Of a stretch of 64,000 nucleotides of DNA, positions 8,851-17,516 are shown in pieces. The stretch is taken from the NCBI GenBank assembly GCA_022842065.1, contig JALHQH010000020.1, forward strand, positions 124,001 to 188,000, in the 5' to 3' direction. The notes beneath the pieces were generated by a model. That model was not told where the DNA came from and searched no databases. It worked only from the letters and a program-made list of their open reading frames with translations. The stretch is from Caldilineaceae bacterium (lineage in GTDB: Bacteria; Chloroflexota; Anaerolineae; Caldilineales; Caldilineaceae). Numbering within the stretch: the first letter of the stretch is position 1; the number at the start of each line of letters is the position of its first letter. The translations under genes were made by a program, and so were the position numbers.

Positions 8851-11800
8851 ATGTCTATCCTCCACATCCATCTGTTCGGTGGCTTTCAGCTGATCGATGG
8901 CGACGCGCTGATCACTACAGTCAATAGTCCACGCATGCAATCACTGTTGGCCTATCTGCTGCTTCATGCTGGTGTGCCCCAATCACGCCAACAAATCGCC
9001 TTTCTGCTTTGGCCCGATAGCAATGACGCACGTGGACGCAACAGCCTTCGTAACCTGCTTCATCAATTGCGCCATGCCCTGCCTGCGTTTGAAGACTTTA
9101 TCCAAACTGATGACGAGATGATTGTTTGGCGTAGCGGAGCAAGCTATACCCTCGATGTGGCTGCGTTTGACCACGCGATCACCAGTGCAAGATCCGCCGA
9201 TCAGCCATTGGCACGGCTGGCATTAGAAAATGCCATTGCACTCTACCAGGGCGATCTCTTGCCCGGGGTTTATGAAGATTGGCTAGCACCGTTGCGGGCA
9301 CAGTTGCGCTTGTCCTACGCCACTGCGCTTGAACAGTTGATCGCCTTCTATACGGTGGACAAAGAAATTACGCTGGCGTTGCGGGCTGCCGAACGGTTGC
9401 GCCAGTTTGACCCGTTGCACGAAACGGCTTATCTGCACCTGATCCAGCTTTCGGTGGCGCGTGGTGATTTTGCCCGGGCGGTCAGTATCTACCAGGGCGC
9501 GGTCGAACTTCTACAGCGTGAGTTAGGGGTTGCACCAGGGCCAGAACTACATCGTGCCATTGCCCTAGTGAAAGCACAGCAACAAGCCGCTTCACCTGCT
9601 GCTGACCAGGTGACCCCGCCGTATGATCAAGACGCACTTGTCGGCCGTGCGCGTGAAATGGCTTATCTGCAACAGATCTGGCGCACGCTAAAACCGGGGC
9701 AACCACAGGTTGTGTTGTTAAGTGGCGAACCCGGGATTGGCAAGAGTCATTTGGCCAAAACGCTGTTGGATTGGGTCGCGCAACAGCAGTATCCGACCAT
9801 TCGTGCCCATTGTTATGCGGGCGAAGGCGCTTTGGCCTATGCGCCGGTCGTTGAATGGCTGCGTACACCTGTCGTCACAAAGGCAATTGGAAAACTGGAT
9901 CGACTCTGGCAGCGCGAGTTGCTGCGTCTGCTGCCGGAATTGCGCAAAATAGATTCACAGTTGGTGCCGCCTAGCCCCGTAACGGAAGCCTGGCAACGGC
10001 GTCAGTTCTTCGAAGCAGTGGCACACGCTTTGCTGGCGTTGCCACAACCACTGTTGCTTTTTCTCGATGATTGGCAGTGGAGTGATTGGGAGACATTAGA
10101 ATGGTTAAATTTTCTGTTGCGTTTCGCTACGCACCATTCGCTGCTGGTGGTCGGTACCATCCGCCGCTCAGAATTGGCCCAGGATCATCGTCTGCACAAT
10201 TTACTCTTGACTTGGCAACGGGTAGATCGCCTGACGGAAATTGCGTTAACCCCGTTGGACGAGGCTGAAACCATCGCCCTGGCTAATCAAGTCGCTGGTT
10301 ATGCATTGCCTCCCGCTCTGGCCAAGGTGTTGGCGGGCGAAACCGAGGGCAACCCCTTATTTGTAGTGGAGAGTATCCGCGCCCAACCCACGCGCTTTAA
10401 TCCAGCACAAGCGGTCACCGGCGCGCTGCCCTCCTTGACCACTGCGGCTGGCGTGCCAGGTGCCCTCCCGGCCAAGGTCAAGGCTGTCATCGAGTATCGC
10501 CTGGCACAACTGTCACCACTGACCTTAGCTTTTGCCGGCACCGCTGCGGTGATCGGCCGGCGCTTTACTTATGAACTGTTAATTGGTGCCACTGGTCAGC
10601 CTGAAGACGAGCTGATACAAGGTTTGGATGAACTCTGCCAGCGCCGGATTGTGCAAGAAGTTGTCGGCGGCATCTATGATTTTAGTCACGATAAAGTGCG
10701 TGAGGTCGCCTACCAGCAATTAAGTCTGACCCGCCGCCAACTTCTTCACCGCAAAGTGGGGCAGGCGCTCACCCAACAAGCTACGGCTGATCCGGCTGCT
10801 GTTAGCATTCAGTGTGCTTTTCACTTTGAGCAAGCCAATTTGCTCGATCAAGCCATACGCTATTATATCCAGGCTGCTGCTGCTGCCGCCGAGCTCCATG
10901 CCTATCATCGCGCTGCCCAACTCTATGCCCGTGCAATTGAAATTGCCGGTAAACTCAATCTGCCCACTGCAACCTTGATCAAAATTTACAGCGAGCGCGG
11001 GCGTCTGCTTGAACATGCCGGTGAATATGGGGCGGCCATGCAGCTCTATCTCAGCTTAGAGCGGTTGGCACGTCAGCGCGGCGACAAAACAATGGAGGCA
11101 ACCGCGGTCACGCAACTTGCTAGCGTCTACAGCGAGCCAACCACAACCCATGATGTGTTGCAGGCGCAAACGATGCTGGCACGCGGACTACAGTTGGCAC
11201 GCGAGCTAGGTGATGGCGACCTGGAAGCACGGCTCTTTTGGAGCCAGATGGTGGTGGCATCACACTATGGCGAGGACGACGCCGCACAGACCGCTGGTGC
11301 AGCCAGCCTTGCGCTTTGTCGCCGCCTGCAATTGCAGGCGCGACTGCCCTTTGTTCTCAATGATCTGTCGATTAACCTCCGTTTGAGTGGCCGACAAACG
11401 GAAGGGCAACGCCATGCCGAGGAAGCGCGCACACTCTTTCATGCCCAAGCCAATCTGCCGATGCTGGCTGACAATCTCGCACAACAGGCCTGGAGTGACT
11501 ATCATCAACTGCGTTTCGCCGATAGTATGCATTGGGCGCAGGAGAGCGCAATCCTGTGTCACAAAATCGAGAACGGCTGGAACCTTTCTTTGGTGATGGC
11601 AACGCGCGGTCTCGTGAACACCTTGCTAGGGGAATGGGGCAATGCCCTGGCCGATCTGGAAGAGAGTATTAAGCGGGGGAAAGCCGCTGGTTTTGCCATT
11701 GCGGCGACGCTCTTCCCAACCCGGTTAGGCGCGCTGTTACGCACACTGGGGGCAAGCGAACAGGCGCGACTGCTCCATCAGGAAGCACACGCCGCCGCCC

Positions 11801-12378
11801 ATCAACAAGCACCGTTTATGCTCGCCGCGATTGAGGCGCAATTAGCACAAGATAACTTTGCGCTCGGCGAGCCGGAGCAAGGTCTGTATTGGTTACACGC
11901 AGCATTGCGCCATCAGCCGCAAGGGGCCATCAGCCGCGCCTGGATTACCCTGGCGGATCTGCCGTTAGCAACCGTTGCGGCTGCTGAGGTAACGGGTGAC
12001 TGGGCCCAGGCAACGTACCTTGTTGAACAGACGGTGGCCGAAGTTCAACAACGTCAACTGCCGGTCTATTTGCCAGCTTTACAGATCGCACAGGCGCGCT
12101 GCTACCAGGCAAGTGGGCAGATCGATGAGGCCGCAAAGCAATTACACGCGGCGATCGCGCTGGCCCAACCGGGGCCTTTGGTGCCGGTGCTATGGCAAGC
12201 CCAGCGTATGTTGACGGCGCTTTATCACCAACAGCAACGCCAGCCAGAGGCACAGGTGCATCAACAACAGGCTGTTGTGCATGTGCGAACATTGGCCGCA
12301 GCTTTGCCGGATAGCCACCTGCGCCATGCCTTTCTCTCGACCCCGGCTGTGCTGGCTACGCTTTCCGCACACTATTAG
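8851..12378 (+). CDS. Large BTAD-ATPase-TPR transcriptional regulator (SARP/AfsR-like), copy 1
   Basis: A 1175-residue regulator. Residues 1-95 form a winged-helix, OmpR-type DNA-binding region (FLLWPDSNDARGRNSLRNLL), and about 95-245 a bacterial transcriptional activation domain (BTAD) ending REL-GVAPGPELHRAI. An AAA/STAND ATPase follows with Walker A GEPGIGKS at 292-299 and a Walker B-like LLLFLDDWQW. The C-terminal 500 residues are TPR-type helices rich in alanine and leucine. The ATG has aagga 9 bases upstream. In AfsR-like proteins, nucleotide and ligand state of the STAND/TPR part gates promoter binding by the N-terminus. It differs from the two minus-strand homologues in the Walker A sequence and in its AAA-16-like ATPase. 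A VOC gene follows with a repeat-rich spacer. Confidence 0.9.
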   Translation: MSILHIHLFGGFQLIDGDALITTVNSPRMQSLLAYLLLHAGVPQSRQQIAFLLWPDSNDARGRNSLRNLLHQLRHALPAFEDFIQTDDEMIVWRSGASYTLDVAAFDHAITSARSADQPLARLALENAIALYQGDLLPGVYEDWLAPLRAQLRLSYATALEQLIAFYTVDKEITLALRAAERLRQFDPLHETAYLHLIQLSVARGDFARAVSIYQGAVELLQRELGVAPGPELHRAIALVKAQQQAASPAADQVTPPYDQDALVGRAREMAYLQQIWRTLKPGQPQVVLLSGEPGIGKSHLAKTLLDWVAQQQYPTIRAHCYAGEGALAYAPVVEWLRTPVVTKAIGKLDRLWQRELLRLLPELRKIDSQLVPPSPVTEAWQRRQFFEAVAHALLALPQPLLLFLDDWQWSDWETLEWLNFLLRFATHHSLLVVGTIRRSELAQDHRLHNLLLTWQRVDRLTEIALTPLDEAETIALANQVAGYALPPALAKVLAGETEGNPLFVVESIRAQPTRFNPAQAVTGALPSLTTAAGVPGALPAKVKAVIEYRLAQLSPLTLAFAGTAAVIGRRFTYELLIGATGQPEDELIQGLDELCQRRIVQEVVGGIYDFSHDKVREVAYQQLSLTRRQLLHRKVGQALTQQATADPAAVSIQCAFHFEQANLLDQAIRYYIQAAAAAAELHAYHRAAQLYARAIEIAGKLNLPTATLIKIYSERGRLLEHAGEYGAAMQLYLSLERLARQRGDKTMEATAVTQLASVYSEPTTTHDVLQAQTMLARGLQLARELGDGDLEARLFWSQMVVASHYGEDDAAQTAGAASLALCRRLQLQARLPFVLNDLSINLRLSGRQTEGQRHAEEARTLFHAQANLPMLADNLAQQAWSDYHQLRFADSMHWAQESAILCHKIENGWNLSLVMATRGLVNTLLGEWGNALADLEESIKRGKAAGFAIAATLFPTRLGALLRTLGASEQARLLHQEAHAAAHQQAPFMLAAIEAQLAQDNFALGEPEQGLYWLHAALRHQPQGAISRAWITLADLPLATVAAAEVTGDWAQATYLVEQTVAEVQQRQLPVYLPALQIAQARCYQASGQIDEAAKQLHAAIALAQPGPLVPVLWQAQRMLTALYHQQQRQPEAQVHQQQAVVHVRTLAAALPDSHLRHAFLSTPAVLATLSAHY

Positions 12379-12494
12379 CTGTGCGGCTAGGCCACTAATC
12401 GCTGGCTGCCCATGGTCGTCGTCAATTAATCGCTCGACCAAAGAAAAAAGCGTTAATTTATGTGGCACCTACCTATATCGCAAAATTGCCCCAC

Positions 12495-12536
12495 TTAACA
12501 CCCGTTTTAACGCTTGACTTTAACGCTTGCCTAACA
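12495..12536 (+). promoter_or_regulatory. Array of TTAAC direct repeats upstream of VOC gene
   Basis: Four related hexamers, ttaaca (12495), ttaacg (12507), ttaacg (12520) and ctaaca (12531), are spaced 12, 13 and 11 bases. The two central copies share the 11-mer tttaacgcttg. The array lies 72-113 bases ahead of the VOC start and directly downstream of a BTAD regulator, so it could be an activator site. The phasing is less regular than in the AGGACGTT sites. Confidence 0.35.
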
Positions 12537-12607
12537 GGCCCCATGCTATCTTGTGTGTGTTACATCGTTCAACTTTATTCGTGCCATATAACACAGGAGT
12601 ACACGCC

Positions 12608-13015
12608 ATGTCTACTACGATTGCAACCGGCTCGGTTCATCATTTCACGTTGACCGTGATGAACGTGCCACGGTCGGTTGCGTTTTACACGACTTTACTT
12701 GGTTTTCAGCCGGTGATGGAATTAGGCCCACGCCACCTGCTCAGCAATGGCAGCGTGATTCTTGCGCTCGCCTCATCACCCGATCCAGCGCAGCAGATCG
12801 AGGACGACTGCTTCAGTGAAAACCGGGTGGGGCTAGATCATATTAGCTTCAATGTAGCGCGTTATGCCGATTTGGAAAGAGCCCTGCTGCTCTTTGCGGC
12901 GCAAAATGTCCCACACGGCGAAATTAAAGATCTAGGCCCTGGCTTGGGGCTCTATGTGCTTGCTTTGCGCGATCCCGACAACATTCAGCTTGAGCTCACC
13001 GCACCCTATGCATAA
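12608..13015 (+). CDS. VOC (glyoxalase/bleomycin resistance-like) family protein
   Basis: A 135-residue protein with two beta-alpha-beta-beta-beta modules of the vicinal oxygen chelate fold. Visible motifs are VHHFTLTVMNVPRSVAFYTT at the start, GLDHISFNVARYADLERA in the second module and LRDPDNIQLELTAP at the end. Likely metal ligands are a histidine of HHF, the histidine of GLDHI and the glutamate of QLEL, typical of metal-dependent members. ATG 12608 has caggag about 7 bases upstream. Activities in the family range from glyoxalase and dioxygenase to antibiotic binding, so the reaction is open. It is monocistronic or leads the secreted-repeat gene 93 bases downstream. Confidence 0.85.
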   Translation: MSTTIATGSVHHFTLTVMNVPRSVAFYTTLLGFQPVMELGPRHLLSNGSVILALASSPDPAQQIEDDCFSENRVGLDHISFNVARYADLERALLLFAAQNVPHGEIKDLGPGLGLYVLALRDPDNIQLELTAPYA

Positions 13016-13108
13016 GTCCAGCTTTGTTTATCTGTGAATTACGCCTGCACAAATCAGTCGCATCCTTGTTTTAATCCAGTTCAACCCATCCAAAAGGAGA
13101 AAAGGTCC

Positions 13109-14215
13109 ATGTTGTTTTACAAGAAATCACTATTTGTATTCGCACTGTTATTCCTGTTTGGTAGCAATGGTCACGCATTTGTGCGTGCCCAGGACGATGC
13201 CGCCGGCACTACCAAGGTTTTTCTGCCGTTTGTGTTAAGCGCACAAGATCAAAGTGTCGTGACACAGGCTGAACTCGCTAGCGAAGATGAATTGATGGAC
13301 GAAGATGAAATCGTGAAGGAAGAGGAAACCGTACTGGCTAGCGCCGCAAACCCGATTTTTGGTAACTCCGTTGCTTGGACGACTAATCCCTATTTTGGTA
13401 CCCGTGGCACTTTCTTTGCCGATGTGACGGGTGACGGCAAAGCAGATGCGATTGCGGTCAACGATGCTGGAATTACAGTGCGCCGTTCGAATGGCATTAG
13501 CTTTGGGCCGAATGAAGCTTGGACCACAAATGCCTTCTTTGGTGATCGGGGTATCTTCTTTGCCGATGTTACCGCTGATGGCAAGGCGGATGCGATTGTC
13601 GTCAACAATAGTAATATCACGGTGCGCCGTTCCAATGGCACTAGCTTTGGGGCAAATGAAGCCTGGACGACTAATCCCTATTTCGGCACACGTGGCACCT
13701 TCTTTGTTGATGTCACCAAGGATCAGCGGGCGGATGCAATCGTCGTCAACGATGCGGGAATTACGGTGCGCCGTTCAAATGGCACCAGCTTCGGACCGAA
13801 TGAAGCCTGGACCACGAATCCCTTCTTTGGTACACGTGGCACCTTCTTCGCTGATGTCAACAAAGATGGCCGTGTTGATGCGATTGCCGTGAATAATGAC
13901 AAGATCACGGTCCGCCGTTCGATTGTCACCAGCTTCGGGGCGAATGAACTCTGGACGACTAATCCCTATTTTGGCACACGCGGCACCTTCTTTGCCGATA
14001 TCAATAAGGATAAGGCGGCGGATGCGATTGTTGTCAACGAAGCTGGGATTACAGTGCGCCGTTCAAACAGCAGTAGCTTCCGACCCAATGAAGTCGGCAC
14101 TGCCCAAGCCTTCTTTGGTACACGTGGCACCTTCTTCGCTGATGTAAATGGTGATCGACGTGCGGATGCCATTGTGGTCAACAACACCGGCATTACAGTG
14201 CGCCTTGCCCGATAA
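13109..14215 (+). CDS. Secreted FG-GAP/VCBS-type repeat protein
   Basis: A 368-residue exported protein. A signal peptide (LFVFALLFLFGSNGHAFVRA region) is followed by KVFLPFVLS, an acidic stretch (EDELMDEDEIVKEEE) and six tandem 48-residue repeats. Each repeat has the pattern WTTNPYFGTRGTFFADV, a calcium-loop-like DGKADAIVVN segment and ITVRRSNG. The repeats begin at 13373, 13517, 13661, 13805, 13949 and 14093, exactly 144 bases apart, and remain very similar at DNA level, indicating recent expansion; the last is truncated at the stop. The blades resemble VCBS/FG-GAP beta-propeller units, though six short units may form a partial propeller. ATG 13109 has aaaagg 5-8 bases upstream. A surface or extracellular binding role is inferred. 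Confidence 0.8.
   Translation: MLFYKKSLFVFALLFLFGSNGHAFVRAQDDAAGTTKVFLPFVLSAQDQSVVTQAELASEDELMDEDEIVKEEETVLASAANPIFGNSVAWTTNPYFGTRGTFFADVTGDGKADAIAVNDAGITVRRSNGISFGPNEAWTTNAFFGDRGIFFADVTADGKADAIVVNNSNITVRRSNGTSFGANEAWTTNPYFGTRGTFFVDVTKDQRADAIVVNDAGITVRRSNGTSFGPNEAWTTNPFFGTRGTFFADVNKDGRVDAIAVNNDKITVRRSIVTSFGANELWTTNPYFGTRGTFFADINKDKAADAIVVNEAGITVRRSNSSSFRPNEVGTAQAFFGTRGTFFADVNGDRRADAIVVNNTGITVRLAR
13373..14215 (+). repeat. Six tandem 144-bp coding repeats
   Basis: Units start every 144 bases with gcttggac or a close variant (13373, 13517, 13661, 13805, 13949, 14093); the sixth is 123 bases and ends at the stop codon. The exact unit length with no indels points to duplication by unequal exchange or slippage. 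Confidence 0.9.
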
Positions 14216-14255
14216 TCGCTGAAATTTAGGCACTGGGCTGCCCCAATTGAACATT

Positions 14256-14292
14256 GCCGAGTTCTCTAATGTTAACCATTAGAGAACTCGGC
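14256..14292 (+). terminator. Strong hairpin after the secreted repeat gene
   Basis: A perfect 16-bp stem (gccgagttctctaatg at 14256-14271 with 14277-14292) encloses a 5-base loop ttaac. It begins 41 bases after the stop codon at 14215. No run of T follows, so it may end transcription with help or act as an mRNA-stabilising hairpin. Confidence 0.55.
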
Positions 14293-14377
14293 GCGATCTC
14301 GCTGGCGTGAACGCCTGCATTCGGCGCTTAAGCCATGCAAAGCGCGTTGCGTAGCTATATTACCAAGAGACAAACCA

Positions 14378-14773
14378 ATGTCAACGCAACAAAACAAAGC
14401 CATCGTCCATCGCCTATGGGAAGAAGTCTGGAACCAGAACAACCTGGCCGTTTGCGATGAGATTTTTGACGAGGCGTACGCCGCGCATGAAAAAGGCTTC
14501 CGCGCTTACTTGCAGACCGTCTTGCCCGACTCGCACCATACGATTGCAGATCTGATCGCCGAAGGGGATAAGGTTGTCACCCGCTTCTGTGTCACCGGCA
14601 CCCACCGTGGTGAATTTATGGGTGTCCCTGCGACCGGTAAACTGATTCGCGTGACCGGCATGTGGATTCATCGGCTGGAAGGTGGTCGGATTGTCGAGGG
14701 CCGACAGTGGGGACAGTGGGATGCGCTGGGCTTTTTGCAGCAGGTGGGCGCCTTGTCGATGGCAAAGATCTAG
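14378..14773 (+). CDS. SnoaL-like ester cyclase family protein, second intact copy
   Basis: A 131-residue NTF2-like protein of the SnoaL/ester cyclase family. The N-terminal helix reads NKAIVHRLWEEVWNQNNLAV, the central part HHTIADLIAEGDKVVTRFCV, then GTHRGEFMGVPATGK and the closing GQWDALGFLQQVGAL. It is diverged from the copy at 2822 but complete, with the pocket-lining histidine and aspartate positions typical of the family. The start codon ATG 14378 has only a weak site (caagagac). It is followed after 32 bases by a PanE-like reductase, then DUF4188 and LLM oxidoreductase genes, all in the same direction and closely spaced, which suggests one operon acting on a common small molecule. Confidence 0.85.
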   Translation: MSTQQNKAIVHRLWEEVWNQNNLAVCDEIFDEAYAAHEKGFRAYLQTVLPDSHHTIADLIAEGDKVVTRFCVTGTHRGEFMGVPATGKLIRVTGMWIHRLEGGRIVEGRQWGQWDALGFLQQVGALSMAKI

Positions 14774-14805
14774 TAGCAAAAACCGTTTGGAAAGGGGAAA
14801 GCATC

Positions 14806-15723
14806 ATGAAAATTGCTGTCGTTGGTGTGGGTGGGCTGGGTGGTTATATCGGTGGCCGTTTGGCGCAGAGTGGGCAGGATGTGATCTTCCTCGCCCGTGG
14901 ACAGCGCTTGGCTGCGCTGCGCGAAAATGGCCTCCAAGTGCGCAGCCCGGATGGGGACTTTGTCATTCAGCCGGTGCAGGCGACCGCTGAGCCGGCAGAA
15001 ATCGGACCGGTCGATCTGATCCTCTTTTGTGTCAAGACCTATGATGTGGAAACCGCGGCGGCAGGGTTGCATCCGCTGCTTGGGCCAGCAACCGCGTTGT
15101 TGCCGGTGCAGAATGGCATTGCCCACCTGGAGCAACTACGTTCGATCTTGGGTAACGAAGTCGTACTCGGTGGCATGACGCTGATCAACGCGCATAGCCT
15201 TGCTCCCGGCGTCATTGAACGGCCGGGCGGTTCGCATCGCCTTGAATTTGGGGAAATGGGTCAGGAAAGTTCCGCCCGGTGTACCGCCATTGCCCAAGCG
15301 ATCAAGGCCGCTGGCATGGAAGCGATTGTCGCGCCGAAAATTGCCGAGCGCATGTGGTGGAAACTGGTAGGTGTCTGCGGGGCCAGTATCTTTTGTCTGA
15401 TGCGGGCCAACAAAGGCCAGGTCTGGGACTTTGCCGAGACACCTGCGCTGATGCATCAAGTGCTCACTGAAGGCGTTGCGGTTGCCCGTGCGCACGGCAA
15501 CGCCCTCGCCGCCACCCTGCCTGCTGACATGGTGAAGATCGCCAACACCTTTCCGCCCCAATACAAACCTTCCCTGTTGGTTGATCTGGAGCATGGCCGC
15601 CGGCTGGAGATCGAGGCGTGGAATGGCGCGTTGGTGCGTTATGGCAAGGCCGCCGGTGTGCCGACGCCGATGAATGAGGTGATTTACGCTTGTCTGAAAC
15701 CATATGCGAATGGGAGACCATAA
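14806..15723 (+). CDS. PanE/ApbA-family 2-dehydropantoate 2-reductase-like protein
   Basis: A 305-residue NADPH-dependent reductase of the ketopantoate reductase family. The Rossmann motif GVGGLGGYIGGRLA occupies residues 7-20; KTYDVETAA and VLPVQNGI-type segments (LLPVQNGIAHLEQL) follow. The helical C-terminal domain contains ERMWWKLVGVCGAS, which carries the conserved lysine, and PPQYKPSLLVDLEHGRRLEI, the substrate-side loop of the family. ATG 14806 is preceded by aaagggga. Ketopantoate reduction would belong to CoA synthesis, but no other pantothenate gene is nearby and paralogues are common, so the substrate may instead be a ketoacid of the local operon. Confidence 0.82.
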   Translation: MKIAVVGVGGLGGYIGGRLAQSGQDVIFLARGQRLAALRENGLQVRSPDGDFVIQPVQATAEPAEIGPVDLILFCVKTYDVETAAAGLHPLLGPATALLPVQNGIAHLEQLRSILGNEVVLGGMTLINAHSLAPGVIERPGGSHRLEFGEMGQESSARCTAIAQAIKAAGMEAIVAPKIAERMWWKLVGVCGASIFCLMRANKGQVWDFAETPALMHQVLTEGVAVARAHGNALAATLPADMVKIANTFPPQYKPSLLVDLEHGRRLEIEAWNGALVRYGKAAGVPTPMNEVIYACLKPYANGRP

Positions 15724-15726
15724 CGA

Positions 15727-16203
15727 ATGCCGCCAATTCACAACCAAAGGCTGACCGCCGAAATGGATGGGGACTTTGTTGTCTTCCTGATTGGCATGCG
15801 CATTAACAAGCCCTGGAAGATTCACAAGTGGCTACCCGTTTTTCTGGTCATGTTGCGCATGATTCGCGAGTTATATGCCCACCCCGAACTTGGATTTCTA
15901 AGCCACACGCTGGCCCTTGGTTTCGTTGTGCAGTATTGGCGTTCTTTTGAGCATTTGGAAGCCTATGCCCGCCATAAAGATCATCGACACCTCCCTGCCT
16001 GGTCTGCCTTTCAGCGGCAGCTTAGCCGCAGTGGTGATGTGGGCATCTGGCATGAAACTTATTGTATCACACCAGGGCATTATGAAACGTTCTACAGCAA
16101 TATGCCCCCCTTTGGTCTGGGCAAAGTGGGGCGGCTTGTGCCCGCCACCGGGCAACGCTCCAGTGCTCGCGCCCGCCGCGATCAGCTGTCGTCCTCTGTG
16201 TAA
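15727..16203 (+). CDS. DUF4188 family protein (putative haem-free monooxygenase-like)
   Basis: A 158-residue protein of the DUF4188 group, often labelled monooxygenase by similarity to dimeric alpha/beta barrels. Typical features are [20 protein letters not shown] at residues 15-34, [33 protein letters not shown] and [20 protein letters not shown]. The start is 3 bases after the PanE-like stop, so the two are translationally coupled. The final 25 residues are arginine- and serine-rich and look unconserved. The family has no proven reaction; the conserved tryptophans, histidines and tyrosines suggest binding of a small hydrophobic substrate. Confidence 0.78.
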   Translation: MPPIHNQRLTAEMDGDFVVFLIGMRINKPWKIHKWLPVFLVMLRMIRELYAHPELGFLSHTLALGFVVQYWRSFEHLEAYARHKDHRHLPAWSAFQRQLSRSGDVGIWHETYCITPGHYETFYSNMPPFGLGKVGRLVPATGQRSSARARRDQLSSSV

Positions 16204-16242
16204 TCGGTTTATCTGCTCCTGCTGCAGGAGAAAAGGAGAATC

Positions 16243-17172
16243 ATGCGTATGTTACACCCCTTTCGGTTTGGTACTGGTGCTTTTCCACGCACTCGCCCAG
16301 AGTTAATTGCCACTGCGCGCCAGGTAGAAGATCTGGGCTATGCGACCATCCTGGTGCCCGATCACTTTGATCCGGCCATGATGAGCACCTTCCTTTCGTT
16401 GCTCGCCATGGCCGAGGCGACAACACGGTTACGCATCGGCACCTATGTGATGGACAATGACTTTCGGCACCCGGCGTTATTGGCCAAAGAGGCGACCACG
16501 CTCGATCTGCTCTCGGGCGGGCGGCTGGAGTTGGGCATGGGGGCCGGCTGGAAGATCGAAGATTACGCCACCACCGGCATTCCGTTCGACGCGCCCGGCG
16601 TGCGCGTCAGCCGCCTGATCGAGTCGGTGCAGATCGTTAAGCGGCTGTTGCAGGGTGAGACGGTCACTTTTAGGGGTGAATACTACACAATCGAGGCATT
16701 GGTGGGCGAACCAAAGCCGATCCAGCAGCCCCATCCGCCCCTTTTCATCGGCGGTGGCAGCAAACGGCTGCTATCGTTGGCCGGGCGCGAGGCGAATATT
16801 GTGGGCCTCGTGCCCAAAGCGGCCGGCGGCACCCTGGACTTTACTGACATTCTGCACACGGCGACCGCGCAAAAGCTGGCGTGGGTGCAGCAAGCGGCAG
16901 GGGAGCGCTTTGCCGCACTGGAGATCAACACTTTGGTCTTTGATGTCGTGGTCACCGAAAACCAGCAAGCGGCTGCCGAGCAATTGGCACAGCAGTGGGG
17001 TGTGCCGGCGGACGCCATCCTCGACTCGCTCCACTTTCTGGTGGGGACGGTGACCCAAATCGCCGAAACGGTGCAACAATGGCGCGAGCGCTTTGGGATC
17101 TCCTACGTGACGGTCTTCCCCAAAGATTTGGAGATCTTTGCGCCGGTGGTGGCACAGTTGGCGGGGCGTTGA
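16243..17172 (+). CDS. LLM-class flavin/F420-dependent oxidoreductase
   Basis: A 309-residue luciferase-like monooxygenase superfamily protein with the (beta/alpha)8 fold. Recognisable segments are FRFGTGAF at residues 6-13, TILVPDHFDPAMMSTFLSL, RLRIGTYVMDNDFRHPALLA, the LSGGRLELGMGAGW strand-loop, and HPPLFIGGGSKRLLSLAGRE. It resembles the TIGR03621-type subfamily, which is thought to use coenzyme F420. ATG 16243 has aaaggag 5 bases upstream. It closes a tight run of genes (SnoaL-like, PanE-like, DUF4188, LLM), and all four could act on one metabolite. Choice of F420 over FMN cannot be made from sequence alone. Confidence 0.85.
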   Translation: MRMLHPFRFGTGAFPRTRPELIATARQVEDLGYATILVPDHFDPAMMSTFLSLLAMAEATTRLRIGTYVMDNDFRHPALLAKEATTLDLLSGGRLELGMGAGWKIEDYATTGIPFDAPGVRVSRLIESVQIVKRLLQGETVTFRGEYYTIEALVGEPKPIQQPHPPLFIGGGSKRLLSLAGREANIVGLVPKAAGGTLDFTDILHTATAQKLAWVQQAAGERFAALEINTLVFDVVVTENQQAAAEQLAQQWGVPADAILDSLHFLVGTVTQIAETVQQWRERFGISYVTVFPKDLEIFAPVVAQLAGR

Positions 17173-17186
17173 GTGGTTGGGAATAA

Positions 17187-17214
17187 AGGACGTTGTGAGG
17201 ACGTTCGCATTGTA
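17187..17214 (+). promoter_or_regulatory. SARP-type operator, copy B
   Basis: Direct repeats aggacgtt at 17187-17194 and 17198-17205 are exactly 11 bases apart, followed by attgta at 17209-17214. The site starts 15 bases after the LLM gene and faces the SnoaL remnant at 17330 and the small gene at 17517. Confidence 0.6.
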
Positions 17215-17329
17215 CTGTAAAGCCAGGAGTTGGCAAACATCAATTTTTAGTCGGGTGCATTTCCGTTTTAGGGGAGTTTCGCACTCTCAGCTTACCCTAA
17301 AATTTTAGTCCAAAAAGGAGGTAAACGGT

Positions 17330-17446
17330 ATGTCCATCCAAAATAAACTGGTCTTACGACGCTTTTTCGAGGAACTCTTCAACCAAGGCAATCCGGCCGC
17401 GTCCGACGAAATTGTCAACTACTTTGGGTCTGTCTCAGCAGTGTAA
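17330..17446 (+). pseudogene. SnoaL-like 5' remnant, 38 codons
   Basis: An excellent ribosome binding site (aaaggagg, 7 bases before the ATG) precedes a frame of 38 codons beginning MSIQNKLVLRRFFEELFNQG and ending at TAA 17444-17446. The sequence matches the first helix of SnoaL-like proteins (compare NKAIVHRLWEEVWNQNN at 14378) and then breaks off into unrelated residues. It appears to be the complementary kind of wreck to the one at 6082: promoter and 5' end kept, 3' part lost. Translation may still occur, yielding a short peptide of no evident function. Confidence 0.6.
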
Positions 17447-17516
17447 GAGTTGAAGCAGACTGGCATTAACTTAATCAATGGCAAGTTCAAGACTCTCTGC
17501 AAAAGGAGAATTTCGC

